Source: Bacteroidota bacterium
GTDB taxonomy: Bacteria > Bacteroidota > Bacteroidia > Bacteroidales > VadinHA17
Length of the DNA stretch: 7,666 nt
Assembly (NCBI GenBank): GCA_016868515.1
Contig: VGGM01000058.1
Coordinates: forward strand, 1 to 7,666
Direction of reading: 5' to 3'
Shown piece by piece: positions 5,936-7,666 of the stretch. Under the pieces are notes generated by a model. The model had not been told where the DNA came from. It saw nothing but the letters and a program-made list of their open reading frames with translations, and did no database searches. Positions within the stretch are counted from its first letter, which is position 1; each line of letters opens with the position of its first letter. Position numbers and translations under genes: made by a program.

Positions 5936-6934
5936 CTACTCAGAAACGCATTTCAGAACATTCTCTATCTGGAATTTGGCAGCCTGTGCAAACTCACCAT
6001 GCAAAGCCTTCTTGTACGACTCACATGCCTTCTGGGCATTACCAAGAGCTTCATATGATTTGCCAAGATTGAAAAAATACTTGGCCTTGTCAGCAGCCGC
6101 AGCAGCCTCATCAAGGTCAACCGATTCCATAAGTGCCTCAACTGCCTCATCCCACTTGTTCATTGACATCCTCGCCAGTCCAAGCTGGTAATAAACTATA
6201 GGGTTTGCATCCATGCCAAATTTAATGGCATTCAGAAGGTTTGACTCTGTGGTTGAGTAGTTTTTAGCCTGCATGGTTGTCTGGGCAGAGTTGAAGTAAA
6301 AATTGGAAACAACCCTCTTTATATCTTCAATTACCGCCATATCATTTGGCACCGGGTTCGAGTTCATCCCGTCAATAGCCGCTCCAACCATCTCAGCCTC
6401 AAGCCCTTGTTCATTAAATACCAGAACCTTTCCAAGATGTGCTTTTATTGCCCTGGGGTTGTATTCAGTTGACTGGTTAAAATTACTTATGGCCTCGGTA
6501 TAGTTCTTCGATTTGAAAGCAGCGTTGCCAAGGGAAAGATAAATAGCCGAAATAGTGGGACGTGCATTGTTGGCGTACTGAGGCATGTTGTACTTCTCGC
6601 CTGCTGCAATACAGTTCTTAAGTTGTGCAAGTGCACCGTTGAGATCATTCTTTGAGACCAGTGCCCTGGCATGGTCGAAATATAGTTTGGGTATCTGTGC
6701 CATGGCCTGGTTCCTGAGCCCCAGTGCCTCGTCGCCTCCTACTTCATCGGCATATTTAATGGCCTGCTCGAACGATTTAACTGCCAGTTCGGGGTTGGTT
6801 GATGCAAACTGGACTCCCTGGTTGAATGCATCGGCAACCTCTTTCATTGTAACCTGGGCCGATGTAACTGAGGTAATCAGCAGTAAAGCTGCAACAGTTG
6901 CTGTTTTAGTCATACTTGTCAGTGGTATACGCAT
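5936..6934 (-). CDS. Secreted tetratricopeptide repeat protein
   Basis: The 332-residue protein is almost wholly helical and repeat-built. Residues 1-26 form a signal peptide with hydrophobic core TVAALLLITSV and a likely cleavage after TSA, so the protein is exported. TPR-like units are seen at about 33-62, 80-113, 127-160 (YLSLGNAAFKSKNYTEAISN is the clearest), 207-240, 243-276 (YYQLGLARMSMNKWDEAVEA) and 282-315 (YFFNLGKSYEALGNAQKACE). TPRs usually scaffold protein complexes; no catalytic domain is present and the partner is unknown. ATG at 6934 is taken; an in-frame ATG at residue 8 (6913) would give an equally good signal peptide. It has its own -7 element at 6974-6967 and a strong terminator, so it is probably a single-gene unit. 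Confidence 0.9.
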   Translation of the reverse strand: MRIPLTSMTKTATVAALLLITSVTSAQVTMKEVADAFNQGVQFASTNPELAVKSFEQAIKYADEVGGDEALGLRNQAMAQIPKLYFDHARALVSKNDLNGALAQLKNCIAAGEKYNMPQYANNARPTISAIYLSLGNAAFKSKNYTEAISNFNQSTEYNPRAIKAHLGKVLVFNEQGLEAEMVGAAIDGMNSNPVPNDMAVIEDIKRVVSNFYFNSAQTTMQAKNYSTTESNLLNAIKFGMDANPIVYYQLGLARMSMNKWDEAVEALMESVDLDEAAAAADKAKYFFNLGKSYEALGNAQKACESYKKALHGEFAQAAKFQIENVLKCVSE

Positions 6935-6966
6935 ATTTCTCTGGTTTTGGTTTTTTACACGATCTG

Positions 6967-6996
6967 CAAATATATAAAAATTGCTCTAACGCGAAA
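6967..6996 (-). promoter_or_regulatory. Probable promoter of the TPR protein gene
   Basis: The minus strand carries TATATTTG (6974-6967), an exact match to TAnnTTTG, followed by CA. About 19 nt upstream is TTTCG (6996-6992), an imperfect -33. A start near 6960 gives a leader of about 25 nt before the ATG at 6934. The same octamer appears upstream of HU. Confidence 0.5.
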
Positions 6997-7046
6997 CTCC
7001 TCTTATATTTTGTGCATTGAATAGCGGAATTCAAAAACCGTACCAA

Positions 7047-7666
7047 TCAGCGCATCAGTTCGGGAAGGGGTTCTCCGCTCGATGCATTTGGCAGTGGCAC
7101 CCTCATTATCGATGAGAGTGTGGCTGCTATGTCTGTCATGTTCACCCGCCGGTTCACGGTAGCCCTGTTAATACTCCATCCGTACCAGATAAGCGGAACA
7201 TGCGAGTCGTAATCATACGGCGAGTTATGATTGGTGATGTTTTCACTTATGTCGACCCAGCCGGGCTGCAGGATTATTATCACATCGCCCGACCTTAGAG
7301 GCGAGTAGTTGCTGCTTATCTTTCTCAGATGACCATTGGAAAAGTTATCGGTTTCAAATGCGAAGTAAGGATAGGCGGCAGCCACGCCGGAAAACTGTAT
7401 GATAAACCTGGCCACCCTGCTCTGAATCTCTTCAAGTGGTATTCTTGCATCCTCAATCAGGTTCCTGTTAAGAAAAATCTGTCTTTCATAATAACCCCTT
7501 ACCCAGTCGCCTTGCCCGTATATGGCATTCAGGTAGCTCCTCAGCAGCATCAGTGCCTGGTTCTGCCTGAAATACCCCGACGGTATACGGTTTGACTCAA
7601 GTACCGACGGCACCTCACATACTCCATGGGCTGCGGTGAAATAAACAACTATATTGCGCTTTCCAA
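7047..7666 (-). CDS. PafA-like alkaline phosphatase superfamily protein, 5' end cut by window
   Basis: The 3' 205 codons of a minus-strand gene enter from the right edge; the first complete codon in frame is at 7664-7662 and the stop TGA is at 7049-7047. The visible part matches the C-terminal half of Bacteroidota type I phosphodiesterase/alkaline phosphatase proteins such as PafA: IVVYFTAAHGVCEVPSVLES, RIPSGYF, and near the end SPYDYDSHVPLIWYG, where the histidine (fragment residue 155) should be the last zinc ligand, then MTDIAATLSSIMRVPLP. The metal motif normally read as T-A-D-H-G is T-A-A-H-G here (7637-7623), so one expected zinc-binding aspartate is alanine. The nucleophile region lies outside the window. 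A GTG at 7613 is not the start, since family sequence continues upstream of it. Confidence 0.87.
   Translation of the reverse strand, partial: GKRNIVVYFTAAHGVCEVPSVLESNRIPSGYFRQNQALMLLRSYLNAIYGQGDWVRGYYERQIFLNRNLIEDARIPLEEIQSRVARFIIQFSGVAAAYPYFAFETDNFSNGHLRKISSNYSPLRSGDVIIILQPGWVDISENITNHNSPYDYDSHVPLIWYGWSINRATVNRRVNMTDIAATLSSIMRVPLPNASSGEPLPELMR

Noticed and set aside
6585..6977. 130-codon plus-strand open frame over the TPR gene
   Set aside because: It is antisense to the TPR gene and its promoter region, and its serine/alanine-rich translation mirrors the helix-rich TPR codons; no independent support.
7021..7046. Possible terminator after the phosphatase gene
   Set aside because: Only a 3-bp CGG/CCG pairing with a T-rich loop is visible on the minus strand, too weak to call.
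7611..7613. GTG as the start of a short 188-aa phosphatase-like protein
   Set aside because: Family-like sequence, including the metal motif region, continues in frame upstream to the window edge, so the gene is partial and not short.
1..7666. Mobile elements, CRISPR arrays, tRNA or rRNA genes, toxin-antitoxin or defence genes
   Set aside because: No transposase, integrase, regularly spaced repeats, cloverleaf-like sequence or defence-domain motifs were seen; nearly all of the window is taken up by recognised chromosomal genes.

Overview
The window is almost certainly chromosomal DNA from a member of the Bacteroidota (Bacteroidetes). The evidence is the gene set (ssb-gldE-gldD-Sfp-type phosphopantetheinyl transferase next to HU and RNase G, plus a PafA-type phosphatase), the lack of Shine-Dalgarno-like sequences before most starts, and several upstream elements matching the Bacteroidota -7 consensus TAnnTTTG. 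GldD and GldE point to a lineage that has, or descends from, the gliding/type IX secretion machinery. The species cannot be read from the sequence.

Layout. Positions 1-2396 are read on the minus strand, in transcription order: HU DNA-binding protein (2396-2109), a 30-codon lysine/arginine-rich gene (2103-2011), a hairpin (1980-1951), RNase G/E-family ribonuclease (1905-349, GTG start), and the first 100 codons of a secreted DsbD-N-like protein that runs off the left edge. Positions 2397-2707 form a 311-bp divergent intergenic region with promoter-like elements for HU and for ssb. In many relatives mutY lies here, but it is absent. Positions 2708-5872 are a compact plus-strand cluster: ssb, gldE, gldD and a 4'-phosphopantetheinyl transferase, with gaps of 23 and 9 bp and one 14-bp overlap, so probably one operon. 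Positions 5877-7666 return to the minus strand: the 3' part of a PafA-like alkaline phosphatase superfamily gene entering from the right edge, then a secreted TPR protein with its own -7 element, ending at a clear GC hairpin plus T9 terminator that separates it from the convergent PPTase gene.

How the genes fit together. The left half is information processing: nucleoid structure (HU), a probable ribosome-associated basic peptide, rRNA/mRNA processing (RNase G) and single-strand DNA protection (SSB). The ssb operon then couples this housekeeping gene to an inner-membrane CBS/CorC protein and an outer-envelope lipoprotein of the gliding system, and to carrier-protein activation. The right end is envelope or periplasmic function (TPR protein, phosphatase).

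I found no mobile element, CRISPR array, tRNA or rRNA gene, and no clear sign of an unknown defence or mobile system. The observations most worth following are the unannotated 30-aa basic gene, the phosphatase fragment whose expected metal-binding aspartate is alanine, the missing mutY, and the hairpin overlapping a -7 element before rng.
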